A stretch of DNA of 50,127 nt, taken from Bacteroidia bacterium (GTDB lineage: Bacteria; Bacteroidota; Bacteroidia; M30B66). Each line of letters begins with the position of its first letter. Position 1 is the first letter of the stretch. The position numbers and the translations under genes are program-made. The notes under the pieces were generated by a model. It made no database searches. It had not been told where the DNA came from and was given only the letters and a program-made list of their open reading frames with translations. Of this stretch, positions 18,065-27,704 are shown piece by piece. Location: the NCBI GenBank assembly GCA_018401705.1, contig JAGYKL010000001.1, positions 98,346 to 148,472 of the forward strand. Reading direction: 5' to 3'.

Positions 18065-20719
18065 TTATTCTTCTGACTGAATAATTCGCTTAGGCTTTCT
18101 GAATTCCAAGCCAATTAGAACAAAGAATAAAAGAATTAAGAAACCAGATGAAGCCATTGAAATAGTTTCGGTGGATTTGTAAAGTTCTGGTTCAAATATG
18201 AACTCAACCTTATTCTTTCCAGCCGGAAGCTTCATTGCTCTAAGCACATAATTAGCTCTAAAATGTGGTGTTTCCTTTCCATTCACGAAAGCTTTCCACC
18301 CCTTTGCGTAATAAACTTCAGAAAAAACGGCTATTCCTTCAACATCTGAATTTGACTCATATTCTAAACGATTCGGCTCGTAAGAGACAAGACTTATTTC
18401 TCCATTAGGCATTCTGCCTGATGTTATTCCTTGCCAAGAATCATGAAATCGCTTATCAACAACTGCCTCAGATGCAGGATCAAAACCAGGTTTTAAAGCC
18501 ATTATCTCTTCATCAGCAGAAGCAACCTCCTTAACATTTGAAACAAACCAAGCATTTCCTAAAGCATTCCTATTAACCAATGGAGCAGCTTTCTCATTAT
18601 AGATTATATACTTGGTATTGAGCATATTAAGCACAAATTGCCTACTCAACATTGCTTGAATGGAAGAGTCGCTTGGGCTATTTCTAAATGCTGCAAATAT
18701 TGCTTCTATTGAAGGTTGGATTTGATACTCGATTAACTCCTGATACCTTTCAAGTTTAGCGGCGCTGTAGCCACCAACAGATTTATGAAAGAAAGATGTT
18801 CCGGCATCATTAAATACATTACTGGCGATATTGAGAACCCTATAGTCTGTCAATGAAAGTAAAGCTCTAAAACGATTCTTGGCATCATCATTCTTTCGGC
18901 CAGCTTCTTTGTTTCTTACTACAGCTTCAGAAACCAATTTTTCTACCTGTGGCTTCAAAGCTGGATTCTCCCGAAGTTCTAAGCCATAGATTATCTCATC
19001 CGCCTGAGAAGGCGAGAAAGGAATCTCTAATTTACTCTCAGAAATGAAATCTTTTTTGTTTACATATCGCTTGTCTATTGACCACAAATCACCAACTGTA
19101 AGCACTAAGATGACTGCCGAAAGTAACATAACATTAAATTTCATTCTGGCATATAGAAATACAGTTCCTGCAGCTAATGCACATAAAGCAAATGCCCTCA
19201 AAGCGTCAGCTTTAAAAATGGAAATTCTCACCTCTTCAAGTTCAGCCATAAAACCTGAAAGCCATGAATTCATGGCTGCTTCATCATAGCCCGCTTGAGC
19301 CAACATCCCATTTATCTGCTCTCCAATTGCTGGATTTAAATAATCGAAACTGAAAAAAGTATCCGGTAACAGATAAAAAAGCAATGCCAATCCGCCCGTT
19401 AGGGCAAAAGCACCATAAAACTTAAACTTTTCTCCATTAAGCCTTTCAGGATTCTTAACTATTTCATTGATACCCAAAATGGCTATCAATGGAAGTAAAA
19501 AGTCGACAATAATCAAAATCATTTTCACTGCTCTGAACTTGTTATAGCCAGGGAAATAATCAAGCATAAACAAAGAAAACGACTCAAAATTCTTACCCCA
19601 GGAAAGTAGTATCGCAAATATGCAGGAAGCCAATATTGCCCATTTATAAGGACCTTCAACAAAGAAAAACCCTAAAACTGCTAAAAAACAAATTATGGCT
19701 CCAGCATAAAACGGTCCTGTTGTAGAGGTATCCCACCAATATTGTGGTAATGATTTTATTACATTCTTATATTCAGCTGAAGCTTCATCAACCGCCGATT
19801 TCTGGTCGCTCAAGGAAAGATTCGAAGCCCCTCCGTAAACATTTGGAATGAGATATGAAAAAGTCTCTCCCTTGCCATAACTATATTGAAGTGCATAATC
19901 AGCATCCAGACCACTGCCGTCAGATTTATCTTTAATAGTTAACTCCGACTTGCCTCTGATAGAATCTTTACCATAATCGTATATCGTTAGCAGGGAGGAA
20001 CTATTAGTTAAAAAGCCAAAAACCGCAGCAATAAGAAGAATTCCAGCTGATTTAAGAAATGCTGGTAATTGCTTGTCTTTTATAGATTGTATCAAAAAGA
20101 AGAGTCCAAAAAACAAGAGTATAAAACTCATGTAATAGGTTACTTGAAAGTGGGATGCTTTTATTTGTATACTCAGAAAAATAGCTGTTAACAGTCCTCC
20201 CCAAAGGTACTTGCCTTTAAATGCCAGAATAACGCCTGCCAAAACCCATGGCATCCATGATATAGCATCCACCTTAGACATGTGGCCAGCTTCCATAATT
20301 AGCAAATTATAACTCGTAAAGCAATAGGCTGCTGAGCCAATCACAGCCAAAGGCTGCCTCACCTTCATGATGAGTAATAGCACATACATACCCATCATCA
20401 GCACAAACATAGAATCTGCAGGTCGCGGCAAACCTAATTTCATAATGGCTGCACCGTAACCCATCAAATTGCCATGATACACCACCGAAATGATGTAACC
20501 AGGCATACCTCCAAACATGGCATTAGTCCAAATAGCTTCTTCACCAGTTTTCTCCCGATAATTTGAAAGTTCATTGGACATACCTTTGTGTTGCTCAATG
20601 TCATCCATTCTTAGCGTCTTATTATCGAGCAACTCAGGGAAGTACGCGAAAATAAGTACCAGAAATAGAACAGCTGCAGCAAGGTGAGGTAAAAGTGACC
20701 TCCAATTAAATTTAGGCAT
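18065..20719 (-). CDS. YfhO family GT-C type membrane protein
   Basis: An 884-residue protein starting at ATG 20719 (MPKFNWRSLLPHLAAAVLF); a TTG two codons earlier is less likely. About a dozen hydrophobic helices follow a first large loop. Family features: RMDDIEQHKGMSNELSNYRE and AMFGGMPGYIIS near residues 38-75, the acidic motif of the catalytic first loop, AGHMSKVDAISWMPW, SQIKASHFQVTYYM-type helix 5 region, SYLIPNVYGG, and a C-terminal periplasmic beta domain ending in EVYYAKGWKAFVNG, YVLRAMKLPAGKNKVEF. YfhO proteins are GT-C glycosyltransferases in Firmicutes (lipoteichoic acid glycosylation); the Bacteroidota members are uncharacterised but share the fold. It is upstream of asnB with a 4-base gap, with a TATATTTG promoter box before it. 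Confidence 0.85.
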   Translation of the reverse strand: MPKFNWRSLLPHLAAAVLFLVLIFAYFPELLDNKTLRMDDIEQHKGMSNELSNYREKTGEEAIWTNAMFGGMPGYIISVVYHGNLMGYGAAIMKLGLPRPADSMFVLMMGMYVLLLIMKVRQPLAVIGSAAYCFTSYNLLIMEAGHMSKVDAISWMPWVLAGVILAFKGKYLWGGLLTAIFLSIQIKASHFQVTYYMSFILLFFGLFFLIQSIKDKQLPAFLKSAGILLIAAVFGFLTNSSSLLTIYDYGKDSIRGKSELTIKDKSDGSGLDADYALQYSYGKGETFSYLIPNVYGGASNLSLSDQKSAVDEASAEYKNVIKSLPQYWWDTSTTGPFYAGAIICFLAVLGFFFVEGPYKWAILASCIFAILLSWGKNFESFSLFMLDYFPGYNKFRAVKMILIIVDFLLPLIAILGINEIVKNPERLNGEKFKFYGAFALTGGLALLFYLLPDTFFSFDYLNPAIGEQINGMLAQAGYDEAAMNSWLSGFMAELEEVRISIFKADALRAFALCALAAGTVFLYARMKFNVMLLSAVILVLTVGDLWSIDKRYVNKKDFISESKLEIPFSPSQADEIIYGLELRENPALKPQVEKLVSEAVVRNKEAGRKNDDAKNRFRALLSLTDYRVLNIASNVFNDAGTSFFHKSVGGYSAAKLERYQELIEYQIQPSIEAIFAAFRNSPSDSSIQAMLSRQFVLNMLNTKYIIYNEKAAPLVNRNALGNAWFVSNVKEVASADEEIMALKPGFDPASEAVVDKRFHDSWQGITSGRMPNGEISLVSYEPNRLEYESNSDVEGIAVFSEVYYAKGWKAFVNGKETPHFRANYVLRAMKLPAGKNKVEFIFEPELYKSTETISMASSGFLILLFFVLIGLEFRKPKRIIQSEE

Positions 20720-20739
20720 TTTCAATGTTTATGTTGGGC

Positions 20740-20747
20740 CAAATATA
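20740..20747 (-). promoter_or_regulatory. -7 promoter box of the yfhO-asnB operon
   Basis: The minus strand reads TATATTTG, a full match to TAnnTTTG, 21 bases before the chosen yfhO start at 20719. A start at the ATG fits a short 5' leader. No -33 TTG at the usual spacing. Confidence 0.55.
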
Positions 20748-20845
20748 AGCAAAGCTCTTAGCTTGAAACTTCGCTTTAAAAATGAGTTTTCAATAAGCTT
20801 GCTTAACAAAGCGGAAGGAATAATTTTATCTAAATAAGAAGTTCT

Positions 20846-21919
20846 CTAGAAGGCTTCGCCAATAGTAAAATACAAAGCTTGCGAACTTTTGCCTAAAGCT
20901 ACATCAAGTCTTAAGTTGAGCTTTTCTTTCCTGTCTATTCTAAATCTCAAACCTGCTCCTGCAGCATATCGTAAAGGCGAATCAGGGAAATCGCTTATTT
21001 CATGAGCCACAGCTCCTGCACTTGCAAATAAAGTATAGCCAAATCTTCCTTTGATGATGTTTCTGTATTCTGCTTGAAAGAGCAATGACTTCAGGTCTCG
21101 GAACCGGCCTTCATAATATCCTCGCATACGTCTTGTACCTCCTAATGCAGCCATTAGATTAAAAGGAGGATCTCCAAACGACCAATCAACAAGAGCATTA
21201 AATGCAAAAACACCTGAATTTCCTATAGATTGATAATGCGAAACATCTGCGAGATAACGTGTCCATGTATGTGTACTCCCCAAATCTTTTTGAAAAGTTT
21301 GCCAGGCTAATTCAGAAAACCAACCCGATTTAGGATAAAACAAATTGTCTCGGGTATCTATGTTTACTGAAATACCTAAACCAGGCGTAGTACTTCCTCT
21401 TGAACCAGAAATGTTGGCTGTATCTAACAATCCATTTGATGCAACTTGTCTTAAATCCTGCTGTTCAAACCAGAATCTCGGCCCTGCATAAATGGAATTA
21501 GACAACTTATACAATATATTGATTCTCAGCCTTGTGAAATAGGTTCTATATGATTCAGTGTAATTCCACGGTATGTTGTTTCCTATACCGTAAAAATTAT
21601 ATGTAAATCGATAATAACCGGCTTCACCATAAGCAAGGAGCTTTTCGTCATTAGCATAAACCCTAAATGGCAGGTAAAGAAGAATCTGACCATTGGTGGT
21701 ATAAGCTGCCCCAAAAGTTATTTGCGATGGAAAGCTGTTTCTATTTTCGTTTTTGAATCTAAATGAATAACTGCCCGCTGCTCCAAAACCAAGTTTGGTT
21801 TCAGGAGAATAAAAGCCTACGGGATAAGCAAAAAACCTGTTTGCTGAACTAGAATCCTTTTGTGCTAAAGCTTTAGCACAAAGCAAGAAAGAAAAAGCAA
21901 TAATTAATATCTTTTGCAT
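20846..21919 (-). CDS. BamA/D15-like outer-membrane beta-barrel protein
   Basis: A 357-residue protein starting at ATG 21919 (MQKILIIAFSFLLCAKALAQKD), which gives a good signal peptide with an ALAQ cleavage pattern; the frame extends 39 residues upstream to a GTG but the extension is unlike any conserved N-terminus. The mature protein is alternating beta strands with aromatic residues throughout: GFGAAGSYSFRF, LAYGEAGYYRFTYNFYGIGN, TPGLGISVNIDTRDNLFYPKSGWF, GGTRRMRGYYEGRFRD (the RGY-like motif of BamA-type proteins), LFASAGAVAH, GAGLRFRID, and a terminal Phe. There are no POTRA domains, so it is a single barrel of the surface-antigen family, function unknown. It is divergent from the type IX protein at 22046. 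Confidence 0.8.
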   Translation of the reverse strand: MQKILIIAFSFLLCAKALAQKDSSSANRFFAYPVGFYSPETKLGFGAAGSYSFRFKNENRNSFPSQITFGAAYTTNGQILLYLPFRVYANDEKLLAYGEAGYYRFTYNFYGIGNNIPWNYTESYRTYFTRLRINILYKLSNSIYAGPRFWFEQQDLRQVASNGLLDTANISGSRGSTTPGLGISVNIDTRDNLFYPKSGWFSELAWQTFQKDLGSTHTWTRYLADVSHYQSIGNSGVFAFNALVDWSFGDPPFNLMAALGGTRRMRGYYEGRFRDLKSLLFQAEYRNIIKGRFGYTLFASAGAVAHEISDFPDSPLRYAAGAGLRFRIDRKEKLNLRLDVALGKSSQALYFTIGEAF

Positions 21920-22045
21920 TGATGCAACGAAACTAAGCAATACCATAGCAAATCTTACAGAAAATACTGTATGAAAGATTACTAATTTGTAAAGTGTCTT
22001 ACAAACACTTTTTGTATACTTGACGCTTTCTAACACGATAATAGC

Positions 22046-24730
22046 ATGATTAATCGCTTTCTATTAGGGTTAATTCTCCTTTTTGCCTGTTCTTTAAGAG
22101 CTGTTTCTCAAACTGACACAGAATTCTGGTTTGTTGCTCCTGAAATAAGTTCAGGTCACGGCGATGAACCTATAGTGCTAAGAGTAAGCGCTTTAAGCCA
22201 GAGTGCCAACATTCAGATTAGCCAACCTGCAAATCCATCTTTTCCAATAATAAACGCCACTATTAATGTTGGTCAAACTCAAACCTTCGACTTAACCGCG
22301 TTTAAATCAACTATTGAAAATGCCCCGGTAAATACAGTGCTTAATTATGGACTATTGCTCGAATCCAGCGTACCTGTAACTGCCTATTATGAAGCTAACT
22401 CTCAGGTTAATCCTGATATTTTTGCACTTAAAGGCTCAAATGCAAAAGGAACCGAGTTCTTAACTCCTTTCCAAACTTTCTTTCCGAACGGGAGCTTTTT
22501 CCCCGTGGCTTTGTCTGGTTTTGACATTGTTGCTACCGAAAATAATACTTCGGTAACCATTACCCCTTCAATTGACATTGAAGGTCATCCTGCCGGAGTA
22601 CCTTTTACAGTAAATCTAAATAGAGGACAAACCTATTCTTGTCTTGCCATTTCAACTAACCAAATCGATCACGCCGCTGGTAGTAGAATAATTTCATCGA
22701 AACCAATTTGTGTAACGATTAAAGATGATTCTATGGTTAACTCACAATGCCGCGATTTGATGGGAGATCAGATTGTACCTATTTCTGTAATCGGCACAGA
22801 ATACATTGTCATGCGCGGATTCTTGAACACTACTGAATATGCATTTGTACTTGCTACTGAAGACGGAACTGATGTAAATGTGGCAGGTTCACTTTTTACA
22901 ACTTTAAATACAGGAGAAACAGCTACAATTCCAATCACAACGGGTCAACCAACCACTTATATTTCAACAACTGCACCTGTTTATGTATTACACGTTGCTG
23001 GTTTTGGTTGTGAAATGGGCGGAGCTTTACTCCCATCAATCCAATGCACAGGCTCTAACAGTGTGTTTTTCACACGTTCAACATCAGAGCTTTTTGGCTT
23101 GAATATCATGATTCGCAATGGCTCTCAAAACGAATTTGTGTTAAATGGTGATCCTCTTTTGATTCCGGGTTCGCTTTTTAATGTAGTTCCGGGAACAAAT
23201 AATGCTTGGGTTGCAGCGCAAGTTTCATTAAATGAATCTCAAGTTCCTGTTGGCACAACCAGCGTTCTAACAACTACTGCCACTTCAAATGAACTCTTTC
23301 ATCTTGGAATTATTAATGGAGGTGCAAATTCTGGCTGCCGATATGGCTATTTTTCAGATTTTGCAAGTACAAATCTAGGAGGCAACCGAGTTGTTTGCTC
23401 TAACGATACTCTTGAACTGGATGCAGGGCCAAATAAAGATTCGTACTTATGGTCAACTGGAGCCACCACTCAAACAATTGGAGTTATTGAAGCAGGACAA
23501 TACTGGGTTAACACCGTGAAAGATGGATGTGAAGCAAGTGATACTGTAACAGTGATTCAGGATGGTTTGCAGATAGACCTTGGACCCGACACTACTGTTT
23601 GCGGAAATTCGGCAATTACGCTTAGCGCGGGACAAGGCTTTGTGTCTTATGAGTGGTCTACAGGTGCAACAGATTCTACTATAAACGTTAACCAAGCAAA
23701 CACCTATATAGTTGCTGGAGAAACTTTCGTTGGATGTATAACTCGCGACACAATTGTAGTTCAAACCCAGGATGTTCCTCCGGCTTTGTCGGTTGTTGAG
23801 CCATCAATTATTTGCGAAGGAGACGCTTTCAGCCTTACGGCGGAAAATGCAAGTGGTAACATCATCTGGTCTGGTCCTCAAAATTTCAGCTCTCAAGAAA
23901 GCACCATTGAATTTGAAGCTGCCTCAACAAATCAATCAGGTTCATATATTGTTATTCAAACTGTTGGAGAATGCGCTTCACCTCCAGCGTCGGTGGATGT
24001 TAACGTCATTGAATTACCTCAACCTTTTATTTCGGGTGATACTCTTTTATGTGAATCTGAGCTTAGTTTATTAAGCGTAAACGGAGGTCCCTTCGATGTA
24101 ATTAATTGGTCAACAGGTGAAATCACACCTACGATTGAAGTTGGCTCGGGAGTTTTTACTGTTTCTGTTGTGAATGCAGGATGCACTGGAATTGATTCAA
24201 TTAACGTCTATCTGAATGAACCAGATGCCATTTTCACAGTACTTCCAGACACTATTATATTTCTGGGAACACAAAGTATTTTTGAAGACTCTTCAATTGC
24301 TACGCAATTTTCAGAAAACGTTCTATTTTACTGGGATTTCACCGACGGAAGCTCTGCAGAAGGGCCAAATGTTCAGTATACTTTTTCTGATACTGGAACT
24401 TATCCCGTAATCTTTACAGTAGTGAATGAAGCAGGCTGCATTGATACTGTTATCCAGAATGTAATTGTAATTAGAGAAATTATAATTCCTAATGCATTCT
24501 CACCAAACGGAGATGGTTTTAACGATTTTTTTGTTGTTAAATATTTAGAGGTTTACCCTAATTCTGAGTTGCTAATTTTTAATCGATGGGGCAATAAAAT
24601 ATATGAAAGCTCTGATTACAAAAACGATTGGGACGGTGAAAATCAACCAGATGGAACATATTTTTACGTGCTTAATTTGGGCAATGGCCAAGAGTCATTC
24701 AAGGGGTCGATATTCTTAAACAGAGATTAA
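22046..24730 (+). CDS. IgGFc-binding-like domain protein with type B T9SS C-terminal domain
   Basis: An 894-residue secreted protein. Signal peptide MINRFLLGLILLFACSLRAVSQ. The first ~420 residues begin DTEFWFVAPEISSGHGD and contain repeated blocks typical of the IgGFc-binding N-terminal domain family found in Bacteroidota adhesin-like proteins (ESSVPVTAYYEANSQ, NAKGTEFLTPFQT, SRIISSKPICVTIKDDS, TYISTTAPVYVLHVAGFGCE with key residues HVAGFGCEMGG). After it come two Ig-like repeats, SYLWSTGATTQTIGV and SYEWSTGATDSTINV, a further CEGDAFSL module, a PKD domain (FYWDFTDGSS, YTFSDTGTYPVIF) and the type B sorting domain at 812-894 (IPNAFSPNGDGFNDFF, IFNRWGNKIYES). A cell-surface adhesive role is inferred; IgG binding is only a family name. 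Next come the TonB receptor and hydrolase. Confidence 0.82.
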   Translation: MINRFLLGLILLFACSLRAVSQTDTEFWFVAPEISSGHGDEPIVLRVSALSQSANIQISQPANPSFPIINATINVGQTQTFDLTAFKSTIENAPVNTVLNYGLLLESSVPVTAYYEANSQVNPDIFALKGSNAKGTEFLTPFQTFFPNGSFFPVALSGFDIVATENNTSVTITPSIDIEGHPAGVPFTVNLNRGQTYSCLAISTNQIDHAAGSRIISSKPICVTIKDDSMVNSQCRDLMGDQIVPISVIGTEYIVMRGFLNTTEYAFVLATEDGTDVNVAGSLFTTLNTGETATIPITTGQPTTYISTTAPVYVLHVAGFGCEMGGALLPSIQCTGSNSVFFTRSTSELFGLNIMIRNGSQNEFVLNGDPLLIPGSLFNVVPGTNNAWVAAQVSLNESQVPVGTTSVLTTTATSNELFHLGIINGGANSGCRYGYFSDFASTNLGGNRVVCSNDTLELDAGPNKDSYLWSTGATTQTIGVIEAGQYWVNTVKDGCEASDTVTVIQDGLQIDLGPDTTVCGNSAITLSAGQGFVSYEWSTGATDSTINVNQANTYIVAGETFVGCITRDTIVVQTQDVPPALSVVEPSIICEGDAFSLTAENASGNIIWSGPQNFSSQESTIEFEAASTNQSGSYIVIQTVGECASPPASVDVNVIELPQPFISGDTLLCESELSLLSVNGGPFDVINWSTGEITPTIEVGSGVFTVSVVNAGCTGIDSINVYLNEPDAIFTVLPDTIIFLGTQSIFEDSSIATQFSENVLFYWDFTDGSSAEGPNVQYTFSDTGTYPVIFTVVNEAGCIDTVIQNVIVIREIIIPNAFSPNGDGFNDFFVVKYLEVYPNSELLIFNRWGNKIYESSDYKNDWDGENQPDGTYFYVLNLGNGQESFKGSIFLNRD

Positions 24731-24787
24731 TTATTTTCTTTGAGCTTAAAACCCTCAAAGAACTTTCAAGAAGTATAGTTTTACATA

Positions 24788-24795
24788 TATCTTTG
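24788..24795 (+). promoter_or_regulatory. -7 promoter box of the TonB-dependent receptor gene
   Basis: TATCTTTG matches TAnnTTTG and ends 25 bases before the ATG at 24821. The box contains the TTG at 24793 that would open the intact downstream frame, which argues that this TTG is not a translation start. No -33 TTG at 17-23 bases upstream. Confidence 0.6.
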
Positions 24796-24820
24796 ATTTC
24801 CCTTGCTCAAAAGAAGAAGT

Positions 24821-27612
24821 ATGCGGTTACCCATTATTCTATTTATTTTTCAATTTTAGGTCTCACGGCAAACGCTCAAAATTTGAGTGGTACAATTAAG
24901 GATGCCAAAACGAAAGAGCCTCTAATTGGAGCTACAGCAATAATTAAAGGCACCTCCACTGGAGCTCGTGCTGACTTAGATGGTAATTTCAGTATTCTAA
25001 ATCCTGGAAATCCTCCATTTACTCTAGTTGTGTCTTTTGTAGGATACACTTCTAAAGAAATTCAAATTACTAGTCTCTCTCAATCAGTAGATGTGAGACT
25101 AAGCACAAATGAAGAAATACTTAAGGAAGTAGAAATCATTGACACACGACTCACAGAAAAACAAAGAGAGTCTCCGCTAACTGTTGAAGCAATGGATTTG
25201 CTTGCCATTAAAGAAACCCCAGCAGCTAACTTTTACGATGGCTTAGGCTCACTAAAAGGTGTAGATCTTACTGCAGCAAGTCTCGGATTTAAGATTATAA
25301 ACACCAGAGGATTTAACTCAACCTCTCCTGTAAGATCTCTTCAAATTATTGACGGGGTTGATAACCAAGCACCTGGGCTAAACTTTTCATTGGGTAATTT
25401 CTTGGGCTCATCAGAGCTGGATGTCCAAAAAGTAGACATCATTGTTGGAGCAAGCTCGGCTTTTTATGGGCCAAATGCATTTAACGGGGTAATCAGTATG
25501 ACAACCAAGAACCCATTTGATTATACAGGATTAACCGTTCAGACTAAGGTTGGTGAAAGAGAATTATTTGAAACTTCCATTCGATACGCAGAAAAATTTC
25601 AAAATAAAAAAGGAGAAGACAAATTCGCATATAAGTTGAATATGTCGTTTATGCGCGCATACGACTGGGAGGCTGACAATATGAATCCTACAGAGCAATC
25701 GCTAACTGATGCAAGAAATCCTGGTGGATATGATGCAGTAAATCGATATGGCGATGAAGAACTAGGCGGCTATGAATTTAACTTTGCTAAAACACCTCAA
25801 GAAAAAAGCATTTTCACTGGCTTAGGAGTCATATATAGAAATGGCTATAACGAAAAAGATTTGGTGGATTATAACACCAACAACATTAAACTTAATGGTG
25901 CATTCCATTATAAAATCAAACCAGATTTAGAACTAATATTCAGCAGCAATTTTGGAACAGGAACCACTATTTATCAAGGAGAGAATCGATTCAGTTTAAG
26001 AGATATCCTGTTCTTTCAGAACAGAATAGAAATAAGTAAAAAAGATAAATTCTTCTTAAGGGCATATGCAACACACGAGGATGCAGGCAACTCCTTTGAT
26101 GGTGTAGTTACTGCGTTTGAAATGCAAAACCTATCAAAAACAAATGATGAGTTTAAAGAAGATTATCAATTTGCATGGACAAGTGGTGGCTTTAATGCAC
26201 CTAGATTTAAAATAAGAAATTTGCCAGGCTACCCCTCTCCTTTCAACGAACAGATTTACGATTCTTTGATGGTTGTATATGTTGACACATTATACAAGTA
26301 CCATGATTATGCCCGCGATATTGCTAATGCTGGTGATGGAGCTAACCAAAAAGACTTTTATCAGGTTGGTACTGCTAGATTTGATTCAGCAATGGCAGCT
26401 GTTAAATCAAGAACACTTGCTGATGGCGGAAGTAGACTTCAGGATAAATCAGCTTTATACCATATTCATGGCGAGTACAAAGCCAATTTAACGGAAACTA
26501 CAAAGCTAACCGTTGGTGCTAACGGCAGAATGTACAGGCCTAATTCCTCAGGTACGATTTTCAGCGATACACTAGTCATAGATCGCATTGAAAATGGCGA
26601 TACTTTATACAAAAGAAGGGTTATCACGAATTCAGAATTCGGCTCCTATCTTGGGCTTCAACAACAACTATTTAAGGAAAGATTAAGACTGAACGGAACG
26701 GTACGTGTAGATAAAAATCAGAACTTCGATTTGATATCCACGCAGAGTGTTTCTGGAGTTTATACAATAAATAACAATCACACCTTTAGGCTGGTTTACT
26801 CCTCTGCTATCCGAAACCCTACCCTTCAGGATCAATATCTGTTCTACAATGTAGGAAGAGCAATCCTTATAGGAAATTTAACAGGTCGGGATTCACTCGT
26901 TACTATTCCTTCTTTCTTTGCGTTTTTAGAGAACATTGACCCTTCAAAACTGGTTTATTTTAATGTTGACCCTATCAGACCTGAACGAGTTCAAACGGTA
27001 GAAATTGGATATCGAGGTACTTGGTTTAAAAGACTGTTTGTTGACATGAGTTATTATCGCTCTGTTTACAGAGATTTTATAGGTTTTAAGGTTGGACTTG
27101 ATGTAACTCCTACCGGAGGAATTCCACTAATTCAGGCATACAGGCTTGCAGCAAACACAAATGACTTGGTGTATACTCAAGGATTTTCAGGCGGACTTAA
27201 TTTCTACTTTGCAGATAAATATGCACTTAACGGGAATTATTCTTGGAATGTTCTTAGCAGACCAGATAGCACTGATGAAATTATAACCGCATTTAATACC
27301 CCAGAACACAAGTTCAATCTTGGAATTAACGGTAGAAACATCAAACTCCCGTGGATCAAGAAAGAACAGTTTGGCTTTAATCTTAGCTACAAATGGGTTG
27401 AAGGATTTACCTTTGAAGGAGCTCCTCAGTTTACCGGCTCTATACCTTCATATGGTATGGCTGATGCTCAAATAAATTGGACCGCTAGAAAAATAAAAAC
27501 CGTATTTAAGCTAGGAGCGTCTAATGTGCTCAATAATAAGGTCTTCATGGTTTATGGAGGACCTCGAATTGGTAGGTTAGCTTATTTTTCAATTACTGTT
27601 GATATTCCTTAA
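24821..27612 (+). CDS. TonB-dependent receptor with carboxypeptidase-like N-terminal domain; one-base frameshift in the signal peptide
   Basis: The ATG at 24821 opens MRLPIILFIFQF and meets TAG at 24857. One extra T in the T run at 24854-24857, or in the one at 24846-24850, would join it in frame to LGLTANAQNLSG, giving a perfect signal peptide. The open frame as it stands begins only at TTG 24793, within the promoter -7 box, and yields a poor lysine-rich N-terminus. The rest, about 925 residues, is intact: a carboxypeptidase-like domain (SGTIKDAKTKEPLIGATAII, FVGYTSKEI), a plug (TRGFNSTSPVRSLQIIDGVD, VDIIVGASSAFYGPNAFNGV), and a 22-strand-type barrel ending in RLAYFSITVDIP. It imports an unknown substrate through the outer membrane with TonB energy. 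No SusD gene follows; a secreted hydrolase-like gene does. Sequence error, phase-variable tract or recent mutation are all possible. Confidence 0.85.
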
Positions 27613-27641
27613 CTTTAGTTTTTAATACTGCTTTTTAAGAG

Positions 27642-27649
27642 TACATTTG
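27642..27649 (+). promoter_or_regulatory. -7 promoter box of the secreted hydrolase gene
   Basis: TACATTTG matches TAnnTTTG and lies 55 bases before the ATG at 27705. The hydrolase gene therefore probably has its own promoter besides any read-through from the TonB receptor gene. Confidence 0.5.
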
Positions 27650-27704
27650 CTATTGAACTTAACAAGTGATATTTTAACACTCTAGAATCAACAAACCACA
27701 ATTT

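Noticed and set aside
21920-22036. GTG-initiated 39-residue extension of the outer-membrane barrel protein
   Set aside because: The ATG at 21919 begins a typical signal peptide; the extension looks like untranslated leader.
24736-24762. Hairpin TTCTTTGAG / CTCAAAGAA after the type IX adhesin gene
   Set aside because: A 9-base stem with no T run behind it; too weak to call a terminator, though it could slow polymerase.
24793-24820. TTG at 24793 as the start of the TonB-dependent receptor
   Set aside because: It lies inside a TATCTTTG -7 promoter box and gives a poor N-terminus; the ATG at 24821 with a one-base repair gives a clean signal peptide.
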